From assembly GCA_020846745.1 (NCBI GenBank), contig JADLDI010000028.1, forward strand, positions 1 through 35,522: a stretch of DNA of 35,522 bases, in the 5' to 3' direction. Below, piece after piece: positions 33,445 through 35,522 of the stretch. This DNA comes from Bryobacterales bacterium. GTDB taxonomy: Bacteria > Acidobacteriota > Terriglobia > Bryobacterales > Bryobacteraceae. Both the position numbers and the translations under genes were made by a program. Each line of letters begins with the position of its first letter. Position 1 is the stretch's first letter. Under the pieces are notes generated by a model. The model did not search any database. It saw only the letters and a list, made by a program, of their open reading frames with translations, and was not told the origin of the DNA.

Positions 33445-35303
33445 TGCGTGATCACCGGCCGCGGCTGCACCAACCCGATTATCTGCGGTATGTCAAACGA
33501 TTCGAGTAACCCGAAGCAAAATAACTCCGGCGCTTTATCTACTGTAAGATCGCGCGTCAGGATATCTTTGAGCGAGGCGAACGAGTCCTTCAACTCGAGC
33601 CCCGCCACGGGTTGCGGCTCCACGGCGGCAGCCACCAGCGCCATCAGGCTGGTGCGCGGGCCAACGGCCAGTACAGCCACGGACGAAGCGCCCCGTGCCG
33701 TCCTTAACCATCGCGCCGCCGCGTTGATCTCGCCGGCCTGCAATGCCAAGGGGCGCTCGCCCAGGCCCGCCAGTAACATCGCATAGAGGAAGTCGCGGCG
33801 TGTGATCTTCGATTCGCCGAGATAGAACGGGTCGATCGCCAGCACACGCTTGCCGGCAGCAACAAGACGATCAATATGCGCCGCCGCCGAAGCCTTCCCC
33901 TGGTCCGCAATGACGATTACGGCTTCGTTGCCGGAACCGAACTCTACTGCCGGCACGGTCCACGAACGGTCCACTTTGAGCTTCCAGTAAGTGGCGGCGC
34001 CGTCCTTCGCCGCCTCCGTACCATCCGCAGCCAGCGGCCGGTAGCGAGTTACGGCGCGCAGATTGTCTAAATTCGCACGCCCAGGCCGGGGTAAGTTCGC
34101 GGCCAGGCTCAGCGCCACTTTGTGGAAGTCGAGGTTATCCGCCGGAAGCGTGGGCCGCAGTTGCGTGTTCGGCCGCACCTGGTCTTCGACATTCACTTCC
34201 TTGGTATCGAAGTTCATCCGGAAGGCTTCGCGAACGAAGCGGTAGAAGGCTTCGCGATTGTCCTGATCATAGTTATGGCCTGCGCCGTGATTGACGTGAT
34301 ACTTGAGCGCGTTCATGTTGTCGTACAAGCGGTAGAACGGCGTTGCCGCCTGTAACAGTGGACTGATCGCGTAATCGGCGCGGAAGCAGCAGCTATCTTT
34401 GGCGTTGTTCGCCAACTGGATCGGCCGCGGCGCCATCATGGCGGTAAGGTGCGTGTAGTCGGCAACCGACGCTAAGTCGGAAGGTGTCTGCTCGCTATCT
34501 CCCAGGTCGAGGTCAGGCCACTGCGCCCGGGTTAGATAAGACGAGTAACCCGCCACCGGCATTGCGGCGCCGACGCGCGGATCGAGTGAAGAGAAGAAGA
34601 TCGTCTGCCAGCCGCCTCCGGACAAACCCGTCACCGCGATCCGCTGCGGATCGGCATGCGGCAGTGTCAGCGCAACGTCCAGCGCGCGCTTTTGCCCGAG
34701 GAAATGCAGCGCCACCCCGCTTGTCCCGGTCAGATCGATCTGCGGCATGCGGTAATGGTTCAACGCATCCATCTTCATTTGCCCCATGCCCAGCCATTCC
34801 GGGTTGATCGCATAGAAACCTTTCTTCGCCAGATTCATGCAACGGATCTGGATGTAAGGCGTGGCCGTGCCGTCACCCTCGTGGCCATTCACATTCAGCA
34901 CCACCGGCGTCGGGCCGTTCACTTGCTCCGGCTCATAGATCAATCCTGGCAACCAGAAGCCCGGTATGATCTCATAGCGGAATTGCCGGACCTTATATCC
35001 CGGTCCGGAAGCGAATACGGGTAGGACCTCGAACTTCGTCTTCGCATCACGCCAGGCCTTCGCCTCCCCGCGAAACACGACCTCGTCCAGCACCCTTTGG
35101 CGCAACGCCGTTGAATATTTCTCCCATTCCGCGGTGGTCTTGAAACTGCCGAGCGGCGGCACCTTCCAGCCCGTGTACACCTGAACATCGAGCAACGGCT
35201 GGTTGGGATCTAAGATGTGCTTCTCGAGCAACTGCGCTGTATTCGATTGGGCAAACGCGGTGGCGACTGCGGACAAGGCAAAAGCTGAAATAAGTAGCTT
35301 CAT
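33441..35303 (-). CDS. Secreted acetyl xylan esterase-like alpha/beta hydrolase, duplicated fold
   Basis: The 620-residue precursor has a signal peptide (MKLLISAFALSAVATAFAQ). The first half is an alpha/beta hydrolase of the acetyl-xylan-esterase type: VVLNVNGHEGDG forms the oxyanion-side loop, Ser228 in VTGLSGGGWQT is the nucleophile, and His343 in NHGAGHNYDQ the likely catalytic histidine. Residues from about 390 repeat the fold (EAVIVIADQGKAS, KRVLAIDPFYLGES), but the elbow reads LAVGPRTSLMAL, with no GxSxG, so the second half is probably inactive. AGGA lies 8 nt before ATG 35303. It is the first gene of the operon and may remove acyl groups from plant or microbial polysaccharides. Confidence 0.88.
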   Translation of the reverse strand: MKLLISAFALSAVATAFAQSNTAQLLEKHILDPNQPLLDVQVYTGWKVPPLGSFKTTAEWEKYSTALRQRVLDEVVFRGEAKAWRDAKTKFEVLPVFASGPGYKVRQFRYEIIPGFWLPGLIYEPEQVNGPTPVVLNVNGHEGDGTATPYIQIRCMNLAKKGFYAINPEWLGMGQMKMDALNHYRMPQIDLTGTSGVALHFLGQKRALDVALTLPHADPQRIAVTGLSGGGWQTIFFSSLDPRVGAAMPVAGYSSYLTRAQWPDLDLGDSEQTPSDLASVADYTHLTAMMAPRPIQLANNAKDSCCFRADYAISPLLQAATPFYRLYDNMNALKYHVNHGAGHNYDQDNREAFYRFVREAFRMNFDTKEVNVEDQVRPNTQLRPTLPADNLDFHKVALSLAANLPRPGRANLDNLRAVTRYRPLAADGTEAAKDGAATYWKLKVDRSWTVPAVEFGSGNEAVIVIADQGKASAAAHIDRLVAAGKRVLAIDPFYLGESKITRRDFLYAMLLAGLGERPLALQAGEINAAARWLRTARGASSVAVLAVGPRTSLMALVAAAVEPQPVAGLELKDSFASLKDILTRDLTVDKAPELFCFGLLESFDIPQIIGLVQPRPVITQ

Positions 35304-35381
35304 GAAACAATTCCTGAGATATCGAACAGATACATTGGGCGGCCGCCGCTATGAGGCGAGTCGCGTCAACCATATTAACGT

Positions 35382-35522
35382 TTAACGCAGTCCCAAATTG
35401 GGTTCGTTCCGCACGGATTCTTGCAGGGCGGTCTGGTAGCCGATTTTGGCGTACTGGCTGATGAGGAAGTTGACGGAGATATCGAGGTTGGCAGCGTCGT
35501 CGCGTATTTCGGCGGCTACGGA
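35382..35522 (-). CDS. Small hypothetical protein, partial; same tail as the 12.6-kb gene
   Basis: The gene enters from the right edge of the window; only its last 46 residues are present (SVAAEIRDDAANLD to RNEPNLGLR, stop TAA at 35384-35382). Those residues align without gaps to the C terminus of the gene ending at 12792, sharing SVA-EIR-DA, VNFL-SQYAKIG and RNEPNL. The family is not one I recognise. It is transcribed toward the esterase gene in the same direction, 78 bp upstream of it. The start and N-terminal domain lie outside the window. Confidence 0.6.
   Translation of the reverse strand, partial: SVAAEIRDDAANLDISVNFLISQYAKIGYQTALQESVRNEPNLGLR

Overview
The window is a GC-rich bacterial chromosome segment, probably from an Acidobacteriota of the Solibacter/Bryobacter type. 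This is an inference from gene content: a cytochrome c-PQQ dehydrogenase fusion, a DUF1080 protein, an acetyl xylan esterase-like hydrolase, a fused CobA-HemD, many GAF/PAS-type proteins and dispersed palindromic repeats. I see no rRNA, tRNA, CRISPR array, prophage or intact insertion sequence.

Layout. 1-5.1 kb: rpmB (L28) with a clear terminator, a very long GMC oxidoreductase with a four-cysteine motif, and a convergent GNAT protein whose promoter predicts a leaderless message. 5.1-5.6 kb: a repeat-rich gap with a heptamer repeat, a RelE-toxin remnant and a possible 33-residue membrane peptide. 5.6-12.2 kb, minus strand: a compact tetrapyrrole operon transcribed as secreted hypothetical, GT2 glycosyltransferase, HemX/CcsA-like membrane protein, hemA, hemC and fused cobA-hemD. 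The first five genes overlap; a 386-bp gap carrying a dispersed repeat separates hemC from cobA-hemD. A second copy of that repeat lies just upstream of the operon.

12.4-18.4 kb: a small protein whose tail recurs at the right edge of the window, an HpcH/HpaI aldolase with an MFS transporter, a secreted Asn/Gly-rich repeat protein, glycerol kinase, and two unrecognised proteins, one of them in an AT-richer patch. 18.5-21.9 kb: a Slt70-like lytic transglycosylase overlapping a GAF-domain gene. 22-26 kb: a secreted alkaline-phosphatase-family protein, then an ATP-dependent DNA ligase overlapping by 4 nt a Cas6-family (RAMP) endoribonuclease that has no CRISPR array or other cas gene in view, then an AhpD-like protein.

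26-35.5 kb: an MGDG-synthase-like glycosyltransferase, a PAP2 phosphatase, a membrane PAS histidine kinase, a dicytochrome-PQQ dehydrogenase, and a minus-strand operon of esterase, TauE/SafE exporter and DUF1080 protein. The last is likely involved in sugar or polysaccharide breakdown.

The most interesting observations are the ligase-Cas6 pair, the small protein family present twice (C-terminal tails at 12.6 and 35.4 kb), and the dispersed repeat that flanks and interrupts the heme operon. All calls come from reading the sequence; no database search was run.
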